A stretch of 19,820 bases of DNA from Gemmatimonadales bacterium UBA2960 (lineage in GTDB: Bacteria > Gemmatimonadota > Gemmatimonadetes > Longimicrobiales > Gaopeijiaceae): contig DEBI01000098.1 of NCBI GenBank assembly GCA_002348465.1, positions 14,682-34,501 on the forward strand. Reading direction: 5' to 3'. The notes beneath the pieces are model-generated. The model was not told the origin of the DNA, ran no database searches, and saw only the letters and a program-made list of their open reading frames with translations. A program made the position numbers and the translations under genes. The stretch's first letter is position 1, and every line of letters begins with the position of its first letter. Positions 1 through 7,652 of the stretch are shown here, piece by piece.

Positions 1-31
1 GCTATACCGTTGTTTGGGCTCACCGATGGAA

Positions 32-48
32 CTAGAATCATATTCTAG
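32..48. promoter_or_regulatory. Palindrome at the TetR gene start (possible autoregulatory operator)
   Basis: Two perfect 7-base arms, CTAGAAT and ATTCTAG, are separated by CAT. The site ends two bases before the TTG start codon of the TetR-family gene. TetR proteins bind as dimers to palindromes of about this size, often next to their own gene, so autoregulation is a reasonable inference. No binding evidence can be seen from sequence alone, and the upstream neighbour is outside the window. Confidence 0.4.
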
Positions 49-50
49 AT

Positions 51-731
51 TTGGAGGAACCCATCGCCACACCCAAGCCCGCGCAGATCCGTGCACCTAA
101 GCAGTCACGCTCCAGGCGGACCTTAGAACGCATAGTGGCGGCTTCACTTGAGCTTCTCCGGACTGAAGGCCTGACTGGGCTAACAGTCCATAAGGTGGTC
201 GCCAAAGCTGGGTCGTCTGTTGGATCGTTTTATGCTCGATTTGATGGGAAGGAGGACCTCCTCGACTACCTCGGCGAGCGTGTGTGGACCGAAGCGCTAG
301 AACGATGGGAGGTCGCGCTCGAAACCCGTGACTGGTCAACACTCAGCTTGGATGAGGTTGTAGAGGGATCGGTGGGCTTGCTCATAGACGCGCAGCGGTC
401 TCGATCAGATTACCTAAAGGCCCTTGATTGGGCCTCGGGCCGTCAGAACGACGCATACGAGAGGTTCAGGGGGGAGCTCCTATTGGGACTCGGCCGACTC
501 CTCCTAGAGCAACGCGAATCGATAAGCCATCCTGACCCTGAACTAGCTGTTCGCATAGGCCTACGAGCCATTCTGGGCATCGTGGACGCAGAAATTCGAG
601 CTACCGATAATCGCTTGGACCGCGACTCACTCACAACAGAAGCTCGAACGCTACTCTTGGGATACCTCACCGGAAACGCTAGCCCCGCTGCCCAAGCAAT
701 TGGGGTGGACTTCTTCGACGTGTGGGGCTAA
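51..731 (+). CDS. TetR/AcrR-family transcriptional regulator
   Basis: This is a 226-residue, one-component DNA-binding regulator of normal length for TetR. A basic N-terminal stretch (residues about 14-23) leads into the first helices, and the helix-turn-helix lies at about residues 43-64, with the family pattern TVHKVVAKAGSSVGSFYARF followed by KEDLL. The rest is the helical ligand and dimer domain, whose ligand cannot be predicted. The start is TTG: an in-frame stop at 33-35 excludes anything further upstream, and no ATG or GTG codon fits before the DNA-binding domain. No ribosome binding site is visible, so translation may be leaderless or nearly so. The next gene lies 166 bases downstream on the same strand, so a shared transcript is possible but not shown. 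The family assignment is firm; the target is unknown. Confidence 0.88.
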   Translation: MEEPIATPKPAQIRAPKQSRSRRTLERIVAASLELLRTEGLTGLTVHKVVAKAGSSVGSFYARFDGKEDLLDYLGERVWTEALERWEVALETRDWSTLSLDEVVEGSVGLLIDAQRSRSDYLKALDWASGRQNDAYERFRGELLLGLGRLLLEQRESISHPDPELAVRIGLRAILGIVDAEIRATDNRLDRDSLTTEARTLLLGYLTGNASPAAQAIGVDFFDVWG

Positions 732-897
732 GCCAACAGCTCTTGAGATCTTTAACCTTTTCCGGGTTCCCCTATCTTGAGTTATGTAGTTCGCCTGCCA
801 AAGAAGCTGCAACGTTATACCCATCCAGGCGTATCACCTCTATAACGGGCAAGAGAATAACCAAGCCCAAAGAGAATACGGCATCTGAGTGATATCC

Positions 898-2268
898 ATG
901 AGCAACAAGCTAGGTAACATAAAAGCGGTGCTTTGCGCAGCCCTCGTAGCGAGTGGAGCGAGTGCCCTGACGGACTCTGCTTTGGCAGCGCAGGAAGGGA
1001 CAGCGGCATCACTCGCCGGGCTCGTTTTCGACAGCACAAAAATGGCTCCCCTTGCAGGAGCTAGAGTAGCCGTGATGGGCACAAGTTCTGTGAGCACGAC
1101 CGACGAAAGTGGACGGTTCCTACTAAGTGACGTCCCGGCCGGCGATTACTGGGTGTCCTTCTTTCACCCTCGCTTGCAGGAACTCGGAGTCAGTGCGCCG
1201 CCCAAACAGGTCGCTCTCTCTTCTGGAGTCACGGGGAATACGATTCTGGCCGTGCCATCTGAGGAAACGTTGCTAATGGGGTGGTGTTTGGCCGAGCAAC
1301 CTCCTGCGGGCTCAGCCGCCATCGCTGGAATCGTCACCGATTCCATCACCGGCGTACCTATGCCGCGGGCAATCGTAACTGCCGAACCTATTAGCCGCCT
1401 GCCAGGCCTACGACCGGTCGAGGTGCGCACCGATGACACCGGTTACTTCCGCATGTGCACGTTACGCGGCGACTTAGACACGAAGCTGCAAGCACACTTC
1501 GGAACAAGTTCAGGGCGAAGCATAGAGGTCTACGTGCCGGCCGGAAGTGCGATGCTACAGGACCTGATCCTCCTTATGTCGTCGGAGGGGACCCTCGCAG
1601 GACTGGTCCTCGACTACTTAACCGGTGAACCTGTAACTGGGGCACTGGTCTCAGTCGCTGGCACGTCAAGCTCGTCGCTCACAGACAACGCGGGTCGATT
1701 TCTGTTAGACGATTTGCCACCCGGTCGGCATCTAGTGACGACAGACCACATCGCCTTCGAAGAACGAACTGACTCCGTGACGATCTTCAGTCAAGAAACG
1801 GTTGACATTGAGGTAACCCTAGCCACGCAAGCACTGGAGGTAGAGGGTCTAGTGGTGACGGCTCGGACTCGGTTCGGAAGGACTAGCCTAGCGGGAGATG
1901 CTAAGCGGGCCGACTTCATTTCACGCGAGGAAATCGAGGCCATGTTGCCCCGAGTGAGGGCCACGGAGGACCTACTTCGCAACATGAACGTGCCAGGGTT
2001 TCGGATACGACGCGTTGAAGAACAAGACCCAATCACAGGTGTCAGGGTTCCCGTTCTCTGTATCGAGGTAAGCCGACGCGGGGGCGGGGAAGGCTGCGTG
2101 ATGGCCTCGGTCGCACTGAACGACGTTCTAATCCCCTTCCCTGAGCAGTTTCTTATAGACCTAGATCCAAACATTATCGATCGGATTGAAATCCTAAGTC
2201 CAATAGACGCGGCCTTCCAATTTGGTACTGCAGCCGGTAACGGCGTGGTGGCGATCTACACACGATGA
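898..2268 (+). CDS. Secreted protein with three CarboxypepD-reg-like repeats and a C-terminal TonB-plug-like domain
   Basis: This is a probable exported protein of 456 residues. A basic N-terminus and hydrophobic stretch (residues about 6-30, ending in ALA) look like a signal peptide. Three beta-sandwich repeats of the carboxypeptidase-regulatory type follow, at about residues 38-115, 139-225 and 228-310. Repeats 1 and 3 are close copies, sharing LAGLV at the start, a GTSS segment and a GRFLL turn. The last 140 residues resemble a TonB-receptor plug (EEIEAMLP, later IDRIEIL and a final GNGVVAIYTR), but no beta-barrel follows. It may belong to an envelope complex or be an orphan plug protein; the function is unknown. 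A GTG at 889 is an alternative start. I prefer ATG 898 because it begins a compact signal peptide. Confidence 0.8.
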   Translation: MSNKLGNIKAVLCAALVASGASALTDSALAAQEGTAASLAGLVFDSTKMAPLAGARVAVMGTSSVSTTDESGRFLLSDVPAGDYWVSFFHPRLQELGVSAPPKQVALSSGVTGNTILAVPSEETLLMGWCLAEQPPAGSAAIAGIVTDSITGVPMPRAIVTAEPISRLPGLRPVEVRTDDTGYFRMCTLRGDLDTKLQAHFGTSSGRSIEVYVPAGSAMLQDLILLMSSEGTLAGLVLDYLTGEPVTGALVSVAGTSSSSLTDNAGRFLLDDLPPGRHLVTTDHIAFEERTDSVTIFSQETVDIEVTLATQALEVEGLVVTARTRFGRTSLAGDAKRADFISREEIEAMLPRVRATEDLLRNMNVPGFRIRRVEEQDPITGVRVPVLCIEVSRRGGGEGCVMASVALNDVLIPFPEQFLIDLDPNIIDRIEILSPIDAAFQFGTAAGNGVVAIYTR

Positions 2269-2298
2269 GCTCCTGTATAGCCTGTCTGAAAACAGCAG

Positions 2299-3261
2299 CT
2301 ATCGAGTCAGGGCATCAAGGTTGAGGCTCGAGGCGTCCACATACCAAATATCGTAATAACCACTCGCGCCCCTGCGATCGCTAGCAAAGAAAAAGGTGCT
2401 ACCATCCGGCGAGAAGCTCGGGTATCCATCGTTAAAAGCTGAGTTAAAAGGGGCAGGGAGATGCACTGCAGAATCCCACCCATAGGCATTGCGACGCGAA
2501 ACGTAAAGATCTTGGTTACCCGGAGCCGTCGCATCTCGGTAAGCCTGGAAAATCAGAAAGTTACCGCCCGGAACAAGTACCGCATTCGACTCATCGCCTG
2601 TTGAATTCAATGTTAGTGCAGCAGGGGATTCGTATGTGCCATCAGGCCCGACCTGTGACCTATAGATGTCTGCACCCCAATCAGGATCAGCCCGAGACCA
2701 GAAGAGGATCGACCCATCTGGAAGCAGAGAAGGGCCCATCTCCATACCTGAGCCGAAGTCCTCTTGGTTCAACCTCGGTTGATTGACTTCACCCCTTAGC
2801 GGAGTCGGTATTCCCCACCCCGCTTCAGTCCGTTCACTGATCCATATGTTGTCACTCCGGTCTCCCGACTTAGGCATCGGACGACGAGATACGAAGATCA
2901 TCGACGATCCGTCACTCGAGACGTGCGGAGCCTCGTCATGAACACCTGAGAACAACCAGCGGACGGGCTCGGTCCACAGCCCCCCCCGAAAGTAGGATAC
3001 GAATACCTGAGGCTGCCCTCCCCGGGGCCTGCGGGTAAAATAAGCCTCTCTAGCATCGGGACTGAACGTGATGCCATACTCTCTCATATCCGTGGAGATT
3101 ACTCCAGGCGCAAAGAGGCCGGGGCGGACCGGCGAGGACGTTGTCCAGCTGGCGCTGGATTCAGTCCCACAACCCTGAATCAAGATTGCCAACAAAAGCA
3201 ACAAGGTGCGTGCCCATAACGAGTTCCGCTGACCGAAGTCGATCGTTACTCGCTCGCTCAT
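2299..3261 (-). CDS. PD40 (WD40-like) beta-propeller lipoprotein
   Basis: This 320-residue protein begins with a lipoprotein signal: a long N-region, a leucine-rich core at about residues 19-28, and a lipobox ending at Cys31 (IQGC). The body carries about five PD40-type blades, each built on a pattern like FSPDG...FFAS, for example DGYPSFSPDGSTFFFASDRR near the C-terminus, with IWI, DIY, DLY and DIW motifs closing the blades. TolB and many periplasmic propellers of unknown role share this fold. Blade number is low for a closed propeller, so a blade may be degenerate. It sits 84 bases after the DsbA-like gene on the same strand and could be a late member of that transcript. It converges with the upstream plus-strand gene across only 30 bases. 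The substrate or partner is unknown. Confidence 0.82.
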   Translation of the reverse strand: MSERVTIDFGQRNSLWARTLLLLLAILIQGCGTESSASWTTSSPVRPGLFAPGVISTDMREYGITFSPDAREAYFTRRPRGGQPQVFVSYFRGGLWTEPVRWLFSGVHDEAPHVSSDGSSMIFVSRRPMPKSGDRSDNIWISERTEAGWGIPTPLRGEVNQPRLNQEDFGSGMEMGPSLLPDGSILFWSRADPDWGADIYRSQVGPDGTYESPAALTLNSTGDESNAVLVPGGNFLIFQAYRDATAPGNQDLYVSRRNAYGWDSAVHLPAPFNSAFNDGYPSFSPDGSTFFFASDRRGASGYYDIWYVDASSLNLDALTR

Positions 3262-3345
3262 GTTAAAGCGCTGTCCCGCCGAAATCCCGCGGGACCTACT
3301 CGCGACACCATAGGTATTGCGACGACTCTAACCTTAAGCTGCCTT

Positions 3346-4128
3346 CTAGGGACCTGCTCCACCCACCTCTCCTGAGCCTTCCTGAAGTGACTGTAGTTCG
3401 TTGTGAGCCGCCGCCAGTACGTCACGAAAAACCTGCAACGGCAACGCACCCTGGATGGGTGGCCACCCGATTACCACAAAGGTGGGCGTTCCTCGAACCC
3501 CTAGTTGTTGGGCGAGTGTAGTCGCCGACGCTATTCTCGGAATTCGCTCATCCAAGGCAAGGCATGCGTCGAATGAAGTCATATCGACCCCCAATTCTGA
3601 AACCCAACCATGTACTAATGCCTCCGGCTCCGAACTTCCCTTCCAAACTGCCTGATCCGCCCAAAGGCGACCATTTAATGCCTCGAACGCATCTGGGCTT
3701 TGAGCGTAGGCACACTCAGCGGCTTCGGTCACTGCGAGAGAGTTCTCAAACATACCCGTGATATACGGCACAAACTTCCACTCAACCATTCCCGCCTCGA
3801 TAAACTCTTCAAGGATCGGGCCGAAGCTTTCCTCATGAAATTTGCGGCAATAACCGCAACCGTAATCGGACATTTCCAAGACTTTCACAAGCGCTGTGGT
3901 ATCGCCACGGTTAAACCCCACTTCGGCGACTGACACCCGCGGTCCTTGAGACGCCAAAGATTCGTCGACGGCCAGTGTCGTCGAGACACCGTCCCCCGCC
4001 GGCTGTGCCAAGAGACTAAGTGTGATGTCCTCGGTCCCCTCTGCAGCGTCAGAATCAGAGTCACCCGCTGAACAGGCTAGGGTGGCCGTAAGTGCATAAA
4101 CGAAAAACGCTCGGAATCCAGCTTTCAT
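3346..4128 (-). CDS. DsbA-family thioredoxin-fold lipoprotein
   Basis: This 260-residue thiol-disulfide protein is probably anchored to the outer face of a membrane. The N-terminus ends in a lipobox at Cys19 (ATLAC), followed by an acidic linker (residues 21-35). The thioredoxin-like part has the active site CGYC at residues 91-94, within SDYGCGYCRKFH. The cis-proline loop is RGTPTFVV, with Pro215. Two further cysteines, Cys139 and Cys189, lie in the helical insert. The start codon shares one base with the stop of ccdA (TGATG), so the two are very likely translated together. CcdA proteins pass electrons across the membrane to exported thioredoxin-fold partners, so this protein is the obvious candidate partner. 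It could act as a reductase or isomerase or in cytochrome c maturation; the sequence does not decide. Confidence 0.87.
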   Translation of the reverse strand: MKAGFRAFFVYALTATLACSAGDSDSDAAEGTEDITLSLLAQPAGDGVSTTLAVDESLASQGPRVSVAEVGFNRGDTTALVKVLEMSDYGCGYCRKFHEESFGPILEEFIEAGMVEWKFVPYITGMFENSLAVTEAAECAYAQSPDAFEALNGRLWADQAVWKGSSEPEALVHGWVSELGVDMTSFDACLALDERIPRIASATTLAQQLGVRGTPTFVVIGWPPIQGALPLQVFRDVLAAAHNELQSLQEGSGEVGGAGP

Positions 4129-4862
4129 CAGATTTCCAAATTGATAACCTGACCCATTCCTGCCAGGAACGCAGTCAGACTAGCGAAGCGACCAGTAACC
4201 ATAAGCAAACCAATCAAGATCAGCACGGTGCCCGCGAGACGCTGCAGAACAGCCATCCACTTTCGGGCTCTCATGCTACCGGCAATAAGCCAATTGAACG
4301 AGATAGACGAGAGAATAAACGGAATACCTAGCCCCAGAGCGTAGGCCGTCAACAGCCCCATCCCCTGAGCCATAGTCGCCTCAAGGCTCGCGTACAGCAA
4401 AATCGAACCAAGGACCGGTCCTATACAAGGAGTCCAGCCAGCGCCGAATGCGACGCCGACAACGAAAGAACCGACAGCCGTAACGGGCTGCGCGCGCACT
4501 TGGGGACGGAGGTCTCGGTAAAGCACCGGCAGGCTAAACACACCAGCCAAGAAAAGTCCAAACAAGATCATCACCACACCGCCAACCCTGCTCAGCCCAG
4601 GCAAAGCCTGCGTCACAGCTGCCCCAAAAGCTGTCGCTACTAGGCCCATGGTCATAAAGACACAAGAAAAACCGAGAACGAAAAGGGAAGAATGGACCAC
4701 TGCCCTCTTCCGAACGAGCCTCGTAGGGTGCTCGGCCAAATCTCCTAGCGTCAACCCCGATACGAAGGCCAAGTAGCTAGGGACAACCGGGAGGATACAA
4801 GGCGACAGGAACGACACCAGTCCGGCCATGAAGGCAAGCGGAAGAGAAACCTGGATCTCCAT
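4128..4862 (-). CDS. ccdA: CcdA-family transmembrane thiol-disulfide electron carrier
   Basis: This is an integral membrane protein of about 244 residues with six predicted hydrophobic segments, the usual size of CcdA. Its two signature cysteines are in SFLSPCILPVVPSYL near the N-terminus and GAGWTPCIGPVLGS in the middle. The family moves reducing equivalents from cytoplasmic thioredoxin to exported thiol proteins, typically for cytochrome c maturation. Several c-type cytochromes are encoded in this window. In-frame starts TTG 4871, GTG 4865 and ATG 4862 are all possible. A GGGAG sequence lies 9 bases before the GTG and 12 before the ATG, so GTG 4865 is a real alternative. Its stop overlaps the ATG of the DsbA-like lipoprotein by one base. 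No gene could be supported in the 183 bases upstream (4863-5045). Confidence 0.9.
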   Translation of the reverse strand: MEIQVSLPLAFMAGLVSFLSPCILPVVPSYLAFVSGLTLGDLAEHPTRLVRKRAVVHSSLFVLGFSCVFMTMGLVATAFGAAVTQALPGLSRVGGVVMILFGLFLAGVFSLPVLYRDLRPQVRAQPVTAVGSFVVGVAFGAGWTPCIGPVLGSILLYASLEATMAQGMGLLTAYALGLGIPFILSSISFNWLIAGSMRARKWMAVLQRLAGTVLILIGLLMVTGRFASLTAFLAGMGQVINLEI

Positions 4863-5045
4863 CACTGACAAAAGCTCCCATCGGAGATTACTCCCTTCTT
4901 AAAACCCACTTCAATACTCCTGAAGGTGCTGTCAGAATAGTGGAACAGAGACGAGCCGTTCGCGTTCTTCCCCCAAAACATACGCCTAGCGAAGCAGGGA
5001 GCTGCTCTCCAGTGAAGGCCAAAAAACGTCAGCATCACAGATGCA

Positions 5046-5498
5046 TCAACGACGTCGGACCCACAGAACCAGAGCAAGTCCGACGGCAGCGCCAAGTAGC
5101 GCCCCACCTGCGATCCTAGTGAACCCTGAGCCTCCAAACGTGTCTGGTGGACTTAGTGGATTTTCATCAGAGGCCATTTCGACATCGTCATCCTTGCCCT
5201 GCCGAGGCTCACTAAACCTTTCTGTGTTCTCGTAACTCGTAGTCTGACTTGTACTTCCTGACCATGCACAGCTTGCACAATGCAATTTATCCTGGTCCCG
5301 AGCTGTTCGGTTAGGCCACCCGACTTCGTCACCGCAAAGCGGACACGACCTACCACTGCTAAGGACCTTGAGCGCTGTATAGAGCGCGCCCTTAGATAGG
5401 TCTAGTTCTTCTGCGATGTGATTGACGCTACGATCCGAGCCCCAATATAGCTCATTGGCGTGTGCGGCGATCTCCGGCGTGACATCCGAGGCGTGCAT
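5046..5498 (-). CDS. Hypothetical HTH / zinc-ribbon protein with C-terminal membrane helix
   Basis: I recognise no family for this 150-residue protein, but its architecture is readable. Residues about 22-44 resemble a helix-turn-helix (SVNHIAEELDLSKGALYTAL). A four-cysteine zinc ribbon follows, with CPLC at 52-55 and CASC at 74-77. Residues 83-122 are polar and probably disordered. Residues about 128-147 are a glycine-rich membrane helix (GGALLGAAVGLALVLW), and the protein ends in three arginines. It may be a membrane-tethered DNA-binding protein, or the HTH may serve protein contacts. It lies upstream of ccdA and dsbA on the same strand with a gap of about 180 bases, so a regulatory link to redox genes is possible but speculative. 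The start at 5498 is an ATG; no strong ribosome binding site was identified. Confidence 0.68.
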   Translation of the reverse strand: MHASDVTPEIAAHANELYWGSDRSVNHIAEELDLSKGALYTALKVLSSGRSCPLCGDEVGWPNRTARDQDKLHCASCAWSGSTSQTTSYENTERFSEPRQGKDDDVEMASDENPLSPPDTFGGSGFTRIAGGALLGAAVGLALVLWVRRR

Positions 5499-5619
5499 GG
5501 TGTCTTCTCCTGCCTTGACCCGTCTTACTGGTTACGAGAACATAACGCCCCGTCACGGCGGCCGCACAACCGTAAGTCTGCGTCCGACCAAAAGTTCAGC
5601 CTTACAACACAACACACCC

Positions 5620-6279
5620 TTGTCACACGGCGCTCGCAGAATCACGGTTTCCCACGGCCACCTTGAAGCTCTTCTCAAGGAACCCGAAAGGACAATCCGA
5701 GGCGGCGCCATCATATGCCACCCCCACCCATTACACGGTGGCACCATGCATACAAAAGCGGTTTACCGAGCCGCGCAGGGCCTCAATGACGCCGGACTCG
5801 TAACACTCCGCTTCAACTTCCGTGGAGTCGGAGGTAGCACTGGCAGTCACGACGGCGGGGTCGGAGAACAGGATGACCTTCGAGCGGCAATAGACTGGCT
5901 GGAAACTGCATACCCACATATTCCAATAGTTGTTGGCGGGTTTTCATTCGGCTCTATCGTCGGACTTTCCGTAGGTGCTACAGACGAGCGGGTAGTCAGC
6001 CTACTGGGGCTAGGCCTACCGGTCGATCTAGACGACCGATACGACTACAGCTTCATGGCTAGTGCTGGGAAGCCCATTCTTATCGTTCAGGGTGACAACG
6101 ACGAGTTTGGGCCGGGTGAAAAGGTCGCCAGCTTGGTCTCGCCACTGGGGAGTCACATTACGCTAGTGCGTATACCCGAGACGGATCATTACTTCTACAG
6201 TAGCCTGAGAGAACTTCGCACAGCGGTTCGGGGGTACTATGAAACAGGCCCAGGGGCGAAGCTCCTGGCCGTCATCTAA
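5620..6279 (+). CDS. Alpha/beta hydrolase (COG2945-like)
   Basis: This cytoplasmic serine hydrolase matches the small alpha/beta hydrolases of the COG2945 type. It has HPHPLHGGTMHTK at the oxyanion strand, NFRGVGGS after the next strand, the nucleophile elbow GFSFGS, an acidic residue in GDNDEFG and a catalytic histidine in ETDHYF. Substrates of this group are mostly unknown. The open frame extends back to 5422, but that would run into the divergent HTH gene. TTG 5620 is chosen because it begins just before the first strand (ITVSHGHLEALL), giving 219 residues, normal for the family. No ribosome binding site is seen, so the start is uncertain; ATG 5497 is the alternative. It is followed after 12 bases by a small coiled-coil gene and then the cobalamin adenosyltransferase, suggesting one operon. 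Confidence 0.82.
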   Translation: MSHGARRITVSHGHLEALLKEPERTIRGGAIICHPHPLHGGTMHTKAVYRAAQGLNDAGLVTLRFNFRGVGGSTGSHDGGVGEQDDLRAAIDWLETAYPHIPIVVGGFSFGSIVGLSVGATDERVVSLLGLGLPVDLDDRYDYSFMASAGKPILIVQGDNDEFGPGEKVASLVSPLGSHITLVRIPETDHYFYSSLRELRTAVRGYYETGPGAKLLAVI

Positions 6280-6291
6280 TTCGAGGTAGAC

Positions 6292-6543
6292 ATGCGTAAA
6301 CGGGAACGCGTATTGCAAAGTCTAGAAAACGTATACCGAGCCGCGTTCTCAAAAGCAGAAACATCCGGTGACGAACAGAAGATGGAGGCGATCGACATGG
6401 ATTATCAGAAAGAACAACTGAAGCTCGAGGTCCTGCTCGACATCCGAGATCTCCTGCAGCCCGAACCAGAGGACCTAGCCGACCGAACAAGCTCACTTCT
6501 CGAGAAAGCTCAAAACATCCGCAAACTCACCAAACTCCGCTGA
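6292..6543 (+). CDS. Small coiled-coil protein upstream of cobalamin adenosyltransferase
   Basis: This 83-residue protein is highly charged and almost entirely helical in character, with no signal peptide, cysteine or membrane segment. Heptad-like hydrophobic spacing runs through residues about 35-58 and 65-80, suggesting a short coiled coil. A GAGGT ribosome binding site lies six bases before the ATG. It starts 12 bases after the hydrolase and ends one base before the ATG of the cobalamin adenosyltransferase, so it is almost certainly co-translated with it. I do not recognise the family. A structural or assembly role for a neighbour is conceivable but unsupported. Confidence 0.75.
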   Translation: MRKRERVLQSLENVYRAAFSKAETSGDEQKMEAIDMDYQKEQLKLEVLLDIRDLLQPEPEDLADRTSSLLEKAQNIRKLTKLR

Positions 6544-6544
6544 T

Positions 6545-7120
6545 ATGAAGATCTATACCAGAACTGGAGACACTGGAGAAACCGGCCTGTTTGGAGGGAA
6601 GCGCGTTCCAAAAGACAACGTACGCGTTGACGCCTACGGGACCGTAGATGAGTTAAATGCAACGATCGGATGGGCTATAGCCCAAGTCAGCGATGCTGAG
6701 ATTCTAGGTCGGCTAGAGTTACTACAGCATGATCTTTTCTCACTTGGATCCAATCTCGCCACCCCACCAGTTCAGGAGAGAGGGAAAAAGCCTAAGCTAC
6801 CTGCGATGCCGACGCAGAGAGTGGAAGAGATGGAAGCCTGGATTGATGCGGCGGACACCGAGCTGCCAACACTTCGCGCCTTTGTGCTACCTGGAGGATG
6901 TCCCGGAGCCGCTGCTCTCCATGTAGCTCGAACGGTTTGCAGGCGAGCAGAGCGAACGGTGGTGCGCTTATCTGGAACAAAGGGATCGGAGGCCGAACTT
7001 CTCGCCTACCTAAACCGTCTATCCGACCTTTTATTCACACTGGCTAGACTCGAAAACCACCGGAACGGGATGGGTGACGTTGAGTGGATGAAACACCCTG
7101 AATCCGAGCTGGACCCATAG
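6545..7120 (+). CDS. pduO: Cob(I)alamin adenosyltransferase, PduO type
   Basis: This 191-residue enzyme transfers the adenosyl group of ATP to cob(I)alamin to make adenosylcobalamin. The N-terminal ATP-binding motif is textbook: TRTGDTGETGLFGGKRVPKD at residues 5-24, then RVDAYGTVDELNA at 27-39. The later helices carry LPGGCPGAAALHVART (115-130), RRAERTVV (133-140) and the C-terminal YLNRLSDLLFTLAR (155-168). Length and all main motifs are intact. It begins one base after the coiled-coil gene stops, so the two are translationally linked. No other cobalamin gene and no cobalamin-dependent enzyme is visible in this window, so the pathway served is unknown. PduO, EutT and CobA types differ in fold; this is clearly the PduO/MMAB type. 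Confidence 0.94.
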   Translation: MKIYTRTGDTGETGLFGGKRVPKDNVRVDAYGTVDELNATIGWAIAQVSDAEILGRLELLQHDLFSLGSNLATPPVQERGKKPKLPAMPTQRVEEMEAWIDAADTELPTLRAFVLPGGCPGAAALHVARTVCRRAERTVVRLSGTKGSEAELLAYLNRLSDLLFTLARLENHRNGMGDVEWMKHPESELDP

Positions 7121-7320
7121 ACCAAAAGGCTGGTTCCGCCAAAGTTGCTCTGCGAGCATACCCACGATTCCTGGGCACCTAGTTCGCAGTAGATTGGCTG
7201 CAAGAGTTAGTGTGTAGCCATCTTGGCATTGAAGATTTCTGCTCCTCAGATGCTTGCCACGTGCGGTTCACCTTTAGAGGTTTTTGGCGCCAGACAAAAT
7301 CTTCCGGACCAGCAGGACCC

Positions 7321-7554
7321 ATGACCTACATCATCGCCGAACCATGCATCGAGACTAAGGACGCGAGTTGCGTTGAAGTCTGTCCCGTCGACTGCATCTA
7401 CGAGGGTGAGGATCAATTTTATATCCATCCGGACGAATGCATCGACTGTGGAGCGTGTGAACCTGAGTGTCCAGTTCAGGCAATCTTCCCAGACACCGAC
7501 GTGCCGAGCGAGTGGACCGCCTACACTAAGAAGAACGCAGACCACTTCGAGTAG
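7321..7554 (+). CDS. fdxA: Seven-iron ferredoxin (3Fe-4S and 4Fe-4S)
   Basis: This 77-residue soluble electron carrier has the cysteine pattern of 7Fe ferredoxins. Cys9, Cys17 and Cys50 fit the 3Fe-4S cluster; Cys21, Cys40, Cys43 and Cys46 fit the 4Fe-4S cluster; Cys25 matches the extra free cysteine of the family. The visible blocks are CVEVCPVDC and CIDCGACEPECP. The frame is open back to 7210, but ATG 7321 gives the normal N-terminus (MTYIIAEPC). A weak AGGA lies a few bases upstream. There are 200 bases between the adenosyltransferase and this gene in which I see no gene, so it may have its own promoter. A hairpin followed by six T residues lies 50 bases downstream. The redox partner is not evident; the ferredoxin could serve many cytoplasmic enzymes. 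Confidence 0.93.
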   Translation: MTYIIAEPCIETKDASCVEVCPVDCIYEGEDQFYIHPDECIDCGACEPECPVQAIFPDTDVPSEWTAYTKKNADHFE

Positions 7555-7604
7555 AGCGGCGGCGAGAAACCGGCCCCAGAGTTCAAGGAGCCCCGCTACC
7601 ACAC

Positions 7605-7631
7605 GCTACCAAGAGAACAGTAGCCTTTTTT
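7605..7631 (+). terminator. Possible intrinsic terminator after the ferredoxin gene
   Basis: A 5-base stem, GCTAC (7605-7609) with GTAGC (7620-7624), has a 10-base loop and is followed by one C and six T residues. The T tract is convincing, but the stem is short. It lies 50 bases after the ferredoxin stop and just before the end of the convergent small gene at 7653-7814. Confidence 0.4.
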
Positions 7632-7652
7632 CCCTGCAGGTCACATCGGATC

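Noticed and set aside
813..847. Inverted repeat CGTTATA ... TATAACG upstream of the repeat protein gene
   Set aside because: Seven-base arms with a 21-base gap are expected by chance at about this frequency in a region of this size, and no promoter context supports it.
4862..5137. Minus-strand open frame of 91 codons upstream of ccdA
   Set aside because: It overlaps the end of the HTH/zinc-ribbon gene in another frame, has no recognisable domain and no convincing start. The 4863-5045 stretch is treated as intergenic.
5422..5619. Upstream extension of the alpha/beta hydrolase frame
   Set aside because: It would overlap the start of the divergent HTH gene and adds residues with no counterpart in the family.
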